Shown: positions 41,165 through 50,368 of the stretch, piece by piece | Layout: every line of letters begins with the position of its first letter | How positions within the stretch are numbered: position 1 is the stretch's first letter | Translations under genes and position numbers: made by a program | Notes under the pieces: generated by a model | The model's database searches: none | What the model was told of the DNA's origin: nothing | Seen by the model: only the letters and a program-made list of their open reading frames with translations | Assembly (NCBI RefSeq): GCF_000717655.1 | Contig: NZ_JNZY01000043.1 | Location: 1 to 64,000 of the forward strand | DNA: 64,000 nt | Direction of reading: 5' to 3' | Source: Streptomyces katrae | GTDB taxonomy: Bacteria; Actinomycetota; Actinomycetes; Streptomycetales; Streptomycetaceae

Positions 41165-41992
41165 GTGCGCACCTTCCTCTCGGCGGTACTCGTCGTCCTC
41201 GTGACCGTCCTCGTGCCCGCCGGCGCCGTCGCGTACTGGGCCGACCGCGAGCTGGGCGACGCCGACCGGTACACCGCCGCCATGTCCCCGCTGGCGGAGA
41301 ACACGGCCGTCCAGGGCGTCGTCGTCACCCAGGCGCGCCGCGCCCTCGCCGGGCAGATCGACGCCGGCCCGTTCCAGGGCGGGGTCGACGCCCTCCTCGG
41401 CGAGGCCCTGCGCTCCTTCGCCGGCACCCCCGCCTACCGCACCGCCTGGGACGCGGCCAACCGCGCCGCGCACGCCGCCTTCCTCCACGCCCTCACCACC
41501 GGCGACGGCAACGCGGTCGCCATCGACCTCGCACCCGTCATCGAGCAGATCAAAGGGGAACTCGTCGCCGACGGAGTGCCGTTCGCCGACCGCATCCCCG
41601 TGACCCACGTATCGGTGAAGGTCATGGAGTACGACAACCTCGGCGCGCTCCGGAAGGGCTTCCGCATGCTGCAGATCGCCGGCATCTGGCTTCCCGTGCT
41701 GACCGTGGTGCTGGCCGCGGCGGCGATCGCCGTCGCCGTCCGCCGGCGCCGCGCCGTGATCGCCACCGGCCTGGGCATCGCCGTCGGCGCCGTCCTGCTG
41801 TGGATCGCGGTGGCCCTGTGCCGGCGGCTCACGCTGGACGATCTGCCGGCCGACATCGACCGGGCGGCCGCCGCGGCGGTGTACGACGCGCTCACCGCGT
41901 TCCTGCGCACCACTGCCTGGGTGATTCTGGCGATCGGGCTCGGCACCGCTCTCGCCGCCTGGTTGACGGGCCGGCTACGTCGCACCCCATAA
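41165..41992 (+). CDS. integral membrane protein of unknown function
   Basis: A 275-residue protein. One N-terminal helix (FLSAVLVVLVTVLVPAGAVA) is followed by a large extracellular domain (about residues 28-160, ADRELGDADRYTAAMSPLAENTAVQ) and then three C-terminal helices. This layout matches a common actinobacterial membrane protein family of unknown role. I chose GTG 41165 as the first plausible start; no strong ribosome-binding site is present. It diverges from the Rrf2 gene and precedes the FUSC exporter by 110 bp. Confidence 0.7.
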   Translation: MRTFLSAVLVVLVTVLVPAGAVAYWADRELGDADRYTAAMSPLAENTAVQGVVVTQARRALAGQIDAGPFQGGVDALLGEALRSFAGTPAYRTAWDAANRAAHAAFLHALTTGDGNAVAIDLAPVIEQIKGELVADGVPFADRIPVTHVSVKVMEYDNLGALRKGFRMLQIAGIWLPVLTVVLAAAAIAVAVRRRRAVIATGLGIAVGAVLLWIAVALCRRLTLDDLPADIDRAAAAAVYDALTAFLRTTAWVILAIGLGTALAAWLTGRLRRTP

Positions 41993-42102
41993 GCTCGGAA
42001 GGTAACCAACGCACTCAGACCGCCCCAGAAGAACGCAAGAAGAGCGCAAGACCACGGAACAGCGCAGAAGAACCGATTCCCGAGCGGCCGCACGGAAGCT
42101 GA

Positions 42103-44100
42103 ATGAGCACCGAACGCACCGAACAGATACCGTCCGGGCGCCCCCGGCACCGTCCGCTGGCCCCGCCCGCCTGGCTGCTCAACGGCTTGCGGCCGAGCAC
42201 CGCCCCGATCCCCTGGGCCGCGGCCGCGCGAGCCGGCATGGCGATGGCCACCCCGCTCGCCGTCGGCTTCGCCCTGAACGAGCCCGAATACGGGGCCCTC
42301 GTCTCGATGGGCGCCCTGTCCGGGGTCATCGGCGACACCGCCGACGCTTACCGAATGCGGATCCTGAACATCGCCGTGCCGCAGCTCTTCGGCGCGGCCG
42401 GAGTCGCCTTGGGCACCCTGGTCTTCGGCCACGGCTGGCTCGCCGTCGGCGTCCTCACCCTGACCGCCCTCGTCTCCGGGATGATCTCCTCGATCGGCAC
42501 GGTCGCCTCCGTCTCCGGGCTGCTGCTGCTCCTCAACGCCGTGGTCGGCGCCGGCCTGCCGCTCCCCCGGCCCTGGTGGACGGCCCCGCTGCTGCTCGCC
42601 GCGGGCGGGCTGTTCGTCCTCCTGCTGACCCTGCTGGGCTGGCCGCTGCGCGGGCGGCAACCGGAGCGCGTCGCCGTGGCGGCCACCTACCGGGCCCTCG
42701 CCGACGCCCTGGAAGCCGCGGGCGGACCGGATTACGACGAGCGCCGCCGGCAGGTCACGCATGCCCTGAACCAGGCTTACGACCTGGTGCTGGGCCGCCG
42801 GGCCCGGGTGCACGGCCGCAGCCCCGCCCTCGTACGGATGCTGGCCCAGCTGAACGTGGTGATCCCACTGGTCGAGGCCGCACCCGCCATGCACCTGCGC
42901 GGCAGGCCCCTGCCGCCCGAGATCCCGGCGGCCGTACGGGACCTGGCACGGGCCGTGGAACAAGGCCGCACGGGGAAGGCCGTACTGGAGCTGCCCCCGC
43001 CGCACACCCCCGCCGAACGGGCCCTCGACGCGGCCGTGCGGCATGCGGCGGCCATCGTGCACCTGCCCGAACCGGACCTGCACAACGTCGACGACCGGCT
43101 CGGCCGGCCCGCCGCGCTGACGGTCCGGGCCCGGCGGGCCGTGCGCGACATGATGCTGTCCGGCGCCTCCTGGCGGTACGGGCTGCGCCTCGCCCTGTGC
43201 ATCGGGCTGGCCCAGTCACTGGTCTCCCTGGTGCCGGTCGAGCGGTCCTACTGGATCGCACTGACCGTCACCTTCGTCCTCAAGCCCGACTTCGGCTCGG
43301 TGTTCTCCCGGGCCCTGCTGCGCGCCCTGGGGACGGCGGCCGGACTGGTCGTGGCCGCCGCCGTGCTCGCCGAGGTGCCGCGCGGCTGGTGGGACGTGCC
43401 GGTGATGGTGGTGCTCGCCGCGCTGATCCCCGCGTTCTCCGTCAAGGGGTACGCCTTCCAGACCGCCGCGATCACCCCGGTGATCCTGCTGCTCTCGGAC
43501 CTGCTCAACCACCAGGGCTTCGACCTGATCCGGCCCCGGCTGCTGGACAGCCTGATCGGCTGCGCCATCACGCTCGTCTTCGGCTATCTGCTGTGGCCCG
43601 AGAGCTGGCACACCCGGATCGGCGACCGGCTCGCCGACACCGTGGACGATGCGGCCCGGTACGTGGAGCGGGCCTTCGGGGGCCATCCGGACACGGAGGC
43701 CGGGCGGCAGGCCGCCCGGACCGCCCGGCTCCAGGCCCGGCGACGGATCTACCGGGACATGTCGGGCGTACGGAACGAGTTCCAGCGGGCTCTGACCGAG
43801 CCGCCACCGACGGGGGCACGGGCCGCCGCCTGGTGGCCGCTGGTCGTCGCCGTCGAGCGGATCGTGGACGCGACCACCGCCGCCCGGGTCCGGGTCAACC
43901 ACGGCGCCCAGGCCCCCCGCGACGAGGAAGTGGCCGGCGTCATCACCGACCTGCACGCCCTCGCCGAGGGCGTGCGCACCGCCCGGAGCCCGGCTCAGCT
44001 GCGGCCCGCGTCCCCGCGGCCCGGGGACGAGACCTCCGTCCTGGCCCCGGTGCGCCACGAGGTGGCGGCGGCCCGCGCGATCGCCTCCGCGGACCACTGA
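42103..44100 (+). CDS. FUSC-family membrane transporter (aromatic acid exporter type)
   Basis: A 665-residue protein with two blocks of about six helices: residues 35-175 (MAMATPLAVGFALNEPEYGALVSMGALSGVIGDTADAYRMR) and 350-510 (ALCIGLAQSLVSLVPVERSYWIALTVTFVLKPDFGSVFSRALLRALGT). A cytoplasmic helical domain lies between and after them. The FUSC signature ERSYWIALTVTFVLKPD is complete. It probably exports aromatic or other organic acids. The ATG at 42103 follows the previous gene by 110 bp. Confidence 0.88.
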   Translation: MSTERTEQIPSGRPRHRPLAPPAWLLNGLRPSTAPIPWAAAARAGMAMATPLAVGFALNEPEYGALVSMGALSGVIGDTADAYRMRILNIAVPQLFGAAGVALGTLVFGHGWLAVGVLTLTALVSGMISSIGTVASVSGLLLLLNAVVGAGLPLPRPWWTAPLLLAAGGLFVLLLTLLGWPLRGRQPERVAVAATYRALADALEAAGGPDYDERRRQVTHALNQAYDLVLGRRARVHGRSPALVRMLAQLNVVIPLVEAAPAMHLRGRPLPPEIPAAVRDLARAVEQGRTGKAVLELPPPHTPAERALDAAVRHAAAIVHLPEPDLHNVDDRLGRPAALTVRARRAVRDMMLSGASWRYGLRLALCIGLAQSLVSLVPVERSYWIALTVTFVLKPDFGSVFSRALLRALGTAAGLVVAAAVLAEVPRGWWDVPVMVVLAALIPAFSVKGYAFQTAAITPVILLLSDLLNHQGFDLIRPRLLDSLIGCAITLVFGYLLWPESWHTRIGDRLADTVDDAARYVERAFGGHPDTEAGRQAARTARLQARRRIYRDMSGVRNEFQRALTEPPPTGARAAAWWPLVVAVERIVDATTAARVRVNHGAQAPRDEEVAGVITDLHALAEGVRTARSPAQLRPASPRPGDETSVLAPVRHEVAAARAIASADH

Positions 44101-44194
44101 GGCCGGCGGACCGTCCAGCGGCGCCGGACCGGGACCGTCGCCCGAATGGCCCCGGGGCCGGGCCCGCACGGCCCGGGCGGGAGAGCATCGGTGC

Positions 44195-44914
44195 ATGAGG
44201 CGCCTCTCCCCGCGCGGCCGCGCAGTGGCCCCGGTCCTCGCCGCCCTCCTCGCGGCGACGGCCGGGTGCGCCGATGTGGAGGGGCTGCGCGACGAGGGCG
44301 ACCTGGGCACCGCGCACGCTCCTGAGGCCCTGTGGGAGAACATCCACCCGGACCCGCCCGGACCGGGCCAGCAGCCCGGCAAGGCCGCCGTGGTGCCGGG
44401 GCTGCCCAAGGTCGCGAACCTCAGCATGCAGGGCGTGAACGCGGTGGAGGTCGTACGGGCCGACATCACCGCCGCCACCGCCGAGGACGGCGGGACCGGG
44501 CGCCTCGTCGACCCCCGGGCGGTGCAGCGGCTCACGTCGTGTACACAGGCTGTGGACGGAGGTCCGTACTGCCCGGTGCGGCCCGCGGTCCTGCGCGACG
44601 TGACGGGCAACGGCCGGGACGAGCTGATCACCGCCCTGGACGTCGACGGCCGGATCAGCGAACTGCGCGTCTACACCGTCCGCGACGACGGGTCCATCGC
44701 ACGGATCCTGTCCCGGCGCGGGGTGCTCGAGGGCGTGGAGGTGGCCGCCGAACACCTGGCGGTCCGCGAGCCCACCTCGAACCCGGACAAGGTCTCCGTC
44801 TCCGACTACGTGTGGGACCCGAAGGCCGGGATCATGAACCTCGCCCAGCTCACGCTCGACGAATGCGCCGGCACGAAGGACAGCGGCATCCCGTGCTCGA
44901 CGAGCAGGGTCTGA
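44195..44914 (+). CDS. lipoprotein with calcium-binding-like repeat
   Basis: A 239-residue lipoprotein with signal peptide and lipobox LAATAGC (Cys near residue 25). The mature domain contains DVTGNGRDELITALDVDG, an FG-GAP/integrin-like calcium loop, in a beta-rich context. It lies 15 bp before the sensor kinase, an arrangement reminiscent of lipoproteins that modulate envelope sensor kinases (as CseA does for CseC). It is probably an accessory sensor. Confidence 0.8.
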   Translation: MRRLSPRGRAVAPVLAALLAATAGCADVEGLRDEGDLGTAHAPEALWENIHPDPPGPGQQPGKAAVVPGLPKVANLSMQGVNAVEVVRADITAATAEDGGTGRLVDPRAVQRLTSCTQAVDGGPYCPVRPAVLRDVTGNGRDELITALDVDGRISELRVYTVRDDGSIARILSRRGVLEGVEVAAEHLAVREPTSNPDKVSVSDYVWDPKAGIMNLAQLTLDECAGTKDSGIPCSTSRV

Positions 44915-44929
44915 AGGGGACGCGCCGCG

Positions 44930-46219
44930 ATGCGGGTCATGAGCAGCCTGCGCTGGAAGATCGCCCTGACCGTCGCGGCGGTGTCCTGCGCGGTCGCGGC
45001 GGTGCTCGGGATCCTCGTCCACAACGTCGTCGCGCAGCAGATCGTCGGGGAAGTGCGCAAGGACGCGGACCGGGAGCTGGAGCACGCCCTCGCCCACTAC
45101 CAGTACGGCACCGCACACGGCGACGTGAACCTCGCCCTCGACCCGCCCGGCCTGCCGGGTCCGCTGCGGAAACTGGTGGCACGCGGCCTGACCGGCAGCA
45201 TGGTCGGCGAGCACGACGCCACACCCGTCATGTGGGCCGCCGCACCCGCCGACGGCAAGGCCCTCACCGTCTGGATCCCGTACGAGAGCACCCGCCACCG
45301 GCTGCGGGACATCGACACGGCGATCCTCGCCTCCTCGGCGGTGGCGGCCGCAGTGGTCGCGCTGGCCGGCGTGTTCCTCGCCCACCGGATCAGCCGGCGA
45401 CTGACGACCACGGCCGCCGTGGCCCGCCGGATCAGCGCCGGCGACCTGGACGCGCGCGTGGGGTTCCCCGCCGAGGAGGACCGTCCGCACGGCGCGGACA
45501 GCGGTGGCCGGCGACTGCCGCGCCACCGCGACGAGGTGGGGGACGTGGCGCAGGCGCTCGACTCGATGGCCGAGTCCCTGCAGAAGCGGATCGAGGCGGA
45601 GAAGCGCTTCACCGCGGACGTCGCGCACGAGCTGCGCACCCCGCTCACCGGCTCGCTGGCCGCGGCGGCCCTGCTGCCGGAGGGCCGCCCCAAAGAGATG
45701 ATCAACGACCGGCTCAAAGCCCTGCACCTGCTCACCGAGGACCTGCTGGAGATCTCCCGGCTGGAGTCGGGCGTCGAGCGGGCCGACCTGACCAGGGTGG
45801 AACTCGGCCGGGCGGTGCAGCGGGCCGTCGCGGCGACCCGTCTGGAGGCCTCGGTACGGGTGGTCCGGGACGCGGTGGTGCTCACCGACCGGCGACGGCT
45901 GGACCGGATCCTGGCCAATCTGCTGGTCAACGCCGACAAGCACGGGGAACCACCGGTCGAGGTCACCGTCGAGGGCCCGGTGGTGGTCGTGCGCGACCAC
46001 GGGTCCGGCTACCCGCCCGAGCTGATCGAGCAGGGCCCGCAGCGGTTCCGCACCGGGGACCCGGGCCGCGGCCGGGGTCATGGGCTGGGGCTGACGATCG
46101 CGGCCGGCCAGGCGGCGGTCCTGGAGATCGCCCTGGGCTTCGCCAACGCACCCGACGGCGGGGCGGTGACCACGCTCAGGCTCCCCGTGGGCCGCCTGAC
46201 GGATGGAACATCCGCCTAA
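44930..46219 (+). CDS. sensor histidine kinase without adjacent response regulator
   Basis: A 429-residue kinase. Transmembrane helix 1 is residues 10-33, an extracellular loop of about 90 residues follows, and helix 2 is about 130-152 (ILASSAVAAAVVALAGVFLAH). Then come HAMP, the H-box FTADVAHELRTPLTG (His 233), the N-box LANLLVNADKHGE, and a G-box RGHGLGLTIAAGQ. The D-box (VVVRDHGSGYP) is intact. No response regulator gene is adjacent, so its partner is elsewhere. GAAGGGGA precedes the ATG. Its TAA stop is formed by the repeat element that follows, so its original C-terminus may have been shorter or longer. Confidence 0.9.
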   Translation: MRVMSSLRWKIALTVAAVSCAVAAVLGILVHNVVAQQIVGEVRKDADRELEHALAHYQYGTAHGDVNLALDPPGLPGPLRKLVARGLTGSMVGEHDATPVMWAAAPADGKALTVWIPYESTRHRLRDIDTAILASSAVAAAVVALAGVFLAHRISRRLTTTAAVARRISAGDLDARVGFPAEEDRPHGADSGGRRLPRHRDEVGDVAQALDSMAESLQKRIEAEKRFTADVAHELRTPLTGSLAAAALLPEGRPKEMINDRLKALHLLTEDLLEISRLESGVERADLTRVELGRAVQRAVAATRLEASVRVVRDAVVLTDRRRLDRILANLLVNADKHGEPPVEVTVEGPVVVVRDHGSGYPPELIEQGPQRFRTGDPGRGRGHGLGLTIAAGQAAVLEIALGFANAPDGGAVTTLRLPVGRLTDGTSA

Positions 46220-48407
46220 GGGCTGTCCCGCAATCCCCGGCGGGTGCACGACGCCGGCTACGCCGCCTCGCCGCGTTGTCGGAACGCCCGAATACGCCCA
46301 GTATGCGGACGCTCATGTTCTTGCCGTCCTTGCGCCAGACGGACACGACCGCCGGACGGACGATCTTGCCGGGGCCGTCGGGCCACACGGACTGGGGCTT
46401 CTCGACGGACGCACCGTCGATCTCGCCCGGGTGCTGGACGGCCACCAGGACGCGCTTGTCCTGGACCAGCGGGCCGCAGGTCTCGGCGCCGCGGGGGACG
46501 GTCAGGAACTGCTTCAGCTCACCGCGGCGGTCACCGGCGGTGGCGACGCCGAACAGGCCGTCGTGCGAGCCGAGCTGGTTGCCGTCCGTGGAGATCCACA
46601 GGTTGCCGTGCGGGTCGAAGGTCACGTTGTCCGGGCAGGAGATCGGGCTGACCTGGTCCTTCGGGAAGCCCGCGAAGAACGTGGACGGGTCCTTCGGGTC
46701 ACCGGCGACCAGGAACAGGCGCCAGGCGAAGCCGTCACCGGCCGGGTCGTCGAAGTTCTCGGCGAGCTCCAGGATCTGCCCGTGCTTGTTCAGGTTGCGC
46801 GGGTTGGCCTCGTCCGCACCGGCCTTGCCGGCCTTGCCGCGGTCGCTGTTGTTGGTGAGGACCACGTACACGCGGCCGGTGCGCGGCGAGGGCTCGATGT
46901 CCTCGGGGCGGTCCATCTTGGTCGCGCCCACCTTGTCGCCGGCCTCACGCGTGAAGACGGCCACCTCTTCGGCGGTCATGCCCTCGACGTGCGAGACGTT
47001 GCCGGAGGGGGAGGAGGTGAGGAGCTTGATCCACACGCCGGAGCCGTCGAACCGGCCGTCGGAGGGGAGCTTGCCGGAGCCGTCGATCTCCGTGGCCGGG
47101 GAGTCACCGGTCAGCTTGGCGACGTACAGGGTGCCCTCGTCGAGCAGCGTGAGGTTGTGCTCCTTCGCCTCGCGCGAGTTGCCCTTCTTCATCTGCTTCG
47201 ACGAGACGAACTTGTAGAAGTAGTCGAACTTCTCGTCGTCGCCCATGTAGACGACCGGACGGCCGTCCTCGGTCAGGCGGGGCTGGGCGCCCTCGTGCTT
47301 GAAGCGGCCCAGAGCGGTGCGCTTGCGCGGGGTGGAGTTCGGGTCGTACGGGTCGAGCTCGACGACCCAGCCGAAGCGGTGCGACTCGTTGGGCTCCTGG
47401 AGCACGTCGAAGCGCTTGTCGAAGCGCTCCCACTTGCGCTCGGTGGCGCCGCTGGTGACGCCGTAGCGCTTCAGGCGGGCGGCCTGGGTGGCGTCGGTGA
47501 CCTGGCCGGCGTTGGCGAAGTACTGGTTGAAGTTCTCCTCGCCGTGCAGCGTGGTGCCCCACGGGGTGGTGCCGCCGGAGCAGTTGTTGAGCGTGCCGAG
47601 GACCTTGGTGCCGGTCGCGTCGACGGAGGTCTTCACCAGGGCGCTGCCCGCGGCCGGGCCGGTGAGCTTGAACTCGCTGGTCGCGGTGAGGCGGCGGTTG
47701 AGCTGGTGGCGGTTGACCGCGGTCAGCTTGCCGCTGCGGTGGTCCTCCTGGACGACGACGACGCCGAGGCCGTGGGCGGCCCAGGCGATCTCGACCTGCT
47801 CGCGGGTCGGGTTCGCCGGGTCGTAGCCCTTGAACATGAGGATCTCGTCGGTGTACTCGTGGTTGGCCACGAGGAGCTGCTGGCGCTCGTAGTCGCCGCC
47901 GAGCGGGAGCAGCGAGAGGAAGTCGTTGTTGTAGCCGAACTGGCCGGCCTGGGCGGCAGCGGTCTGCTTGTCGGCGTTGAACCCCGGAGCGCCCTTGATG
48001 ATGGGCTCGCCCCAGCGGATGACCACGTTCTGCTCGTAGCCCTCGGGGACGGTGACCCGGTCGTCGGTGTTCGGCGCGACGGCCTTGAAGCGCAGACCGC
48101 GGGCGCCGGCGCCCTGGGCGGCGTCCGCGCCGGCGCCCTGGGCGTCGGCGGCGGGGGCGGCGGTGGCCGGAGAGCCGTTGCCGCCGAGGGTGATGGCGGT
48201 ACCGGCGGCGGTGGCGACCGTGACGACGGCGGCGGAGCGCAGCATCGAGCGGCGGGAGTAGGCACGGGCGATGACGTCGCCGACGTACTCGTTGTCGCTC
48301 TTGTTCGGCACCTCGTGGAAGCAGGCGTCACCACAGCGGTAGCGACAGGTGAGAGCGGAACGGCCGCCCCCATGCGGGTTGCCTATGAGCGGCAGAAGCT
48401 TGCGCAC
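46176..48407 (-). CDS. phoX: PhoX-type alkaline phosphatase (DUF839), Tat-exported
   Basis: A 743-residue enzyme of the PhoX family, a calcium/iron-dependent secreted phosphatase. The Tat motif SRRSML (51-56) and the hydrophobic stretch after it direct export. The catalytic domain has QQLLVANHEYTDEI, NNCSGGTTPWGTTLHGEENF, RPEDIEPSPRTGRVYVVLTNN and SCPDNVTFDPHGNLW. The start is GTG 48407 with GGAGGA 5 nt upstream. A PHO box lies upstream. Its normal end near SVWRKDGK is followed by about 45 residues read from the MITE-like repeat and then antisense through the kinase gene. Confidence 0.9.
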   Translation of the reverse strand: MRKLLPLIGNPHGGGRSALTCRYRCGDACFHEVPNKSDNEYVGDVIARAYSRRSMLRSAAVVTVATAAGTAITLGGNGSPATAAPAADAQGAGADAAQGAGARGLRFKAVAPNTDDRVTVPEGYEQNVVIRWGEPIIKGAPGFNADKQTAAAQAGQFGYNNDFLSLLPLGGDYERQQLLVANHEYTDEILMFKGYDPANPTREQVEIAWAAHGLGVVVVQEDHRSGKLTAVNRHQLNRRLTATSEFKLTGPAAGSALVKTSVDATGTKVLGTLNNCSGGTTPWGTTLHGEENFNQYFANAGQVTDATQAARLKRYGVTSGATERKWERFDKRFDVLQEPNESHRFGWVVELDPYDPNSTPRKRTALGRFKHEGAQPRLTEDGRPVVYMGDDEKFDYFYKFVSSKQMKKGNSREAKEHNLTLLDEGTLYVAKLTGDSPATEIDGSGKLPSDGRFDGSGVWIKLLTSSPSGNVSHVEGMTAEEVAVFTREAGDKVGATKMDRPEDIEPSPRTGRVYVVLTNNSDRGKAGKAGADEANPRNLNKHGQILELAENFDDPAGDGFAWRLFLVAGDPKDPSTFFAGFPKDQVSPISCPDNVTFDPHGNLWISTDGNQLGSHDGLFGVATAGDRRGELKQFLTVPRGAETCGPLVQDKRVLVAVQHPGEIDGASVEKPQSVWPDGPGKIVRPAVVSVWRKDGKNMSVRILGVFGRSDNAARRRSRRRAPAGDCGTALRRMFHPSGGPRGA
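46217..46314 (+). repeat. half of a MITE-like interspersed repeat, copy B
   Basis: It begins TAAGGGCTGTCCCG and ends with the 27-bp core in reverse orientation (46288-46314). The terminal 30 bases match copy A (14576) with two differences, and the inner part between end and core differs. Joined at the shared core, the two halves would make an inverted-repeat element of about 165-170 bp. It lies between the convergent kinase and PhoX genes and supplies codons or stops to both. Confidence 0.7.
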
Positions 48408-48500
48408 GAATGTCCTCCGTAGATGCACGGGCGCCGACGTCATGTCGGTCGGATCCAGCCGTGACGGTAGGCGCGAGTTGCGCCGATGCGGCGGCGACGG

Positions 48501-48518
48501 GATGAACGCCCGGTGAAC
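48501..48518 (-). promoter_or_regulatory. PHO box upstream of phoX
   Basis: On the coding strand, GTTCACCGGGC followed by GTTCATCCCGT gives two 11-bp direct repeats, the PhoP-binding pattern. It is about 94 bp before the phoX start, so phoX should be induced by phosphate limitation. Confidence 0.8.
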
Positions 48519-48700
48519 CGGGCACGTCGGTGCGGGAGTTCGGCAAGATGGGGTGTGTGCTGGGCGGGCCGGGCGCCACGAAGGGCGCCCCTGCCGAAGT
48601 TCCAGCCAAGCGGCCGATAACCTTACGTGTCCACTCTGGGCAGGGATCAACCGCGCAGCACGGACAAATGACGCACGCACTCATGCGAAAGGCCTGGCCC

Positions 48701-50296
48701 ATGGGTATTCGGAGCTTGTTGCGCAAGGTGTTCGGACGGTCTGCCGAGCCGGTTCCGGAGACGACGGACGGCGGATCGGCAGCCGTCCCGAGCCAGGCGG
48801 AACGCACCCCCCTGGACGTGGCGGCCGAACTGGTCGCGGCGTCCTTCGACAATCCGACGGTTCCCCCGCAGTCCGCTCCGCGGGACCGCGAACCGGGGAC
48901 CCTTCTCACCGCCCCGGCGCCGGACCCCACGGTCCCGGAGGCACGCCGCCCCATGCCGGGGTCGGTACAGCAGGAGCCCCCGGCTGCGGCGAAGCCGGTC
49001 GCCGAGCCGGAGCCCGTCGCGGCCGAGGCCGAGCCGGAGGAAGTCACCGCAGAGCCGGTGGCCGAGGCAGTCGTGGCCGAGCCCGCGGCCGAGGCAGTGG
49101 TCGAGGCCGCTGCTGAGGCGGCGGTCGAACCCGCGGTAGAGGCCGAGGCCGAGGTTGTGGCAGAAGCCGAGGCCGAGGCCCCCGCGCCGGAGGCCGTTGT
49201 CGAGGCCGTCGCCGAGCCGGTGGCCGAGGTACGGCCCGAGGCCGAGGCCCCCGTGGCCGAAGTCGTCGCAGCCGAGGCCGAGAGCCCCGGGGCGGAGCCG
49301 GTCGTCGAGCCGGAGCCGGAAGCGGCCGCCGCCGAGGTCATTGCGGCCGAGGAAGCGGCCGGAGAGGCCGTGGCCGAGCCGGTGGCCGCCGAGGCCGAGG
49401 CCCCCGCGCCGGAGACCGTTGACGAGCCCGAGGTCGCGGCCGAGCCCGTGGCCGAAGCCGAGCCCGAGGTCCCGGCCGAGCCCGTGGCCGAGCCCGAGGT
49501 CGAGGTCGAGGTCGAGGTCGAGGTCGTCGCAGCCGAGGCCGAGGCCCCCGCGGCCGAGCCGGTCGCCGAGATCGAGGACATCGTCGCCGAGCCGGTCGTC
49601 GAGGTCGAGGACGTCGTCGCCGAGGTCGGCGCCGACGGGCCCGCTCATGCCCTGGCTGTCGTGAAGCGGCAGGCGCCCGGGGTGGCCGGGGCCTACAAGG
49701 CCGCCGGACAGGTGCTCCGGGGCAAGGGCAAGGCCGGTGCGCGGGCCAAGGTGTACCTGGTCCTTGACCGGTCCGGGTCGATGCGCCCGTTCTACAAGGA
49801 CGGCAGCGCCCAGCACCTCGCGGACCACGCCCTCGCCCTCGCCGCCCACCTCGACGACGAGGCGACCGTCCACACCGTGTTCTTCTCCACGGACGTGGAC
49901 GGCACCGCCGACCTGACCCTCGACGCCCACGACGGCGCCTGGGTCGAGGCCCGCCACGCCGAGCTCGGCCACATGGGCCGCACCAGCTACCACCGCGCCG
50001 TGGAGCAGGTCATCGAGCGCTACCAGAAGGACGGCGGCGACCACCCCGCCCTCGTGGTGTTCCAGACCGACGGCGCCCCGGACAGCGTCCGGCCCGCCAA
50101 GCAGGCGCTCGCCGACGCCGCCGCCTCCGCACCCGGCGTCCACTGGCAGTTCGTCGCCTTCGGCGACCACGACGCCAAGGCCTTCGACTTCCTGCGCAAG
50201 CTGGACGCCGGGAACGCCGGTTTCTTCCACGCCGGCCCCGCCCCCGCCGAGCTGACCTCCACCGCACTGGTCAAGGGCCTGCTCCAGAGCTTCTGA
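48701..50296 (+). CDS. VWA-domain protein with long acidic low-complexity linker
   Basis: A 531-residue protein. Residues 1-95 are a basic/Pro start ([14 protein letters not shown], then disordered). Residues about 95-320 are almost only Ala, Glu, Val and Pro ([17 protein letters not shown]), giving a large negative charge. Residues about 350-525 are a TerF/VWA domain with the MIDAS motif DRSGSM and [18 protein letters not shown] domains bind metal and protein partners, often in tellurite/stress operons, but no ter genes are adjacent. I chose the ATG at 48701, since AAAGG lies upstream. Confidence 0.85.
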   Translation: MGIRSLLRKVFGRSAEPVPETTDGGSAAVPSQAERTPLDVAAELVAASFDNPTVPPQSAPRDREPGTLLTAPAPDPTVPEARRPMPGSVQQEPPAAAKPVAEPEPVAAEAEPEEVTAEPVAEAVVAEPAAEAVVEAAAEAAVEPAVEAEAEVVAEAEAEAPAPEAVVEAVAEPVAEVRPEAEAPVAEVVAAEAESPGAEPVVEPEPEAAAAEVIAAEEAAGEAVAEPVAAEAEAPAPETVDEPEVAAEPVAEAEPEVPAEPVAEPEVEVEVEVEVVAAEAEAPAAEPVAEIEDIVAEPVVEVEDVVAEVGADGPAHALAVVKRQAPGVAGAYKAAGQVLRGKGKAGARAKVYLVLDRSGSMRPFYKDGSAQHLADHALALAAHLDDEATVHTVFFSTDVDGTADLTLDAHDGAWVEARHAELGHMGRTSYHRAVEQVIERYQKDGGDHPALVVFQTDGAPDSVRPAKQALADAAASAPGVHWQFVAFGDHDAKAFDFLRKLDAGNAGFFHAGPAPAELTSTALVKGLLQSF

Positions 50297-50308
50297 GCCC
50301 CGAAGCCC

Positions 50309-50359
50309 CGTACGGCGAAGGGCCCGGGATCCATCGGATCCCGGGCCCTTCGCCGTACG
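50309..50359. terminator. very strong bidirectional terminator
   Basis: A perfect 24-bp stem: 50309-50332 pairs with 50336-50359 around an ATC loop. It separates the convergent VWA and aspS genes and would stop both transcripts. Confidence 0.95.
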
Positions 50360-50368
50360 TACGGGCGG

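Noticed and set aside
46203..48422. A 739-codon open frame antisense to phoX, rich in Gly/Val/Leu/Arg/Glu
   Set aside because: PhoX has complete family motifs and a ribosome-binding site. The antisense frame has the monotonous composition typical of shadows.
48328..49581. A Ser/Thr/Ala-rich 417-codon minus-strand frame opposite the VWA gene
   Set aside because: It is an artefact of the Glu/Ala/Val repeat DNA on the other strand; no start signal or domain.
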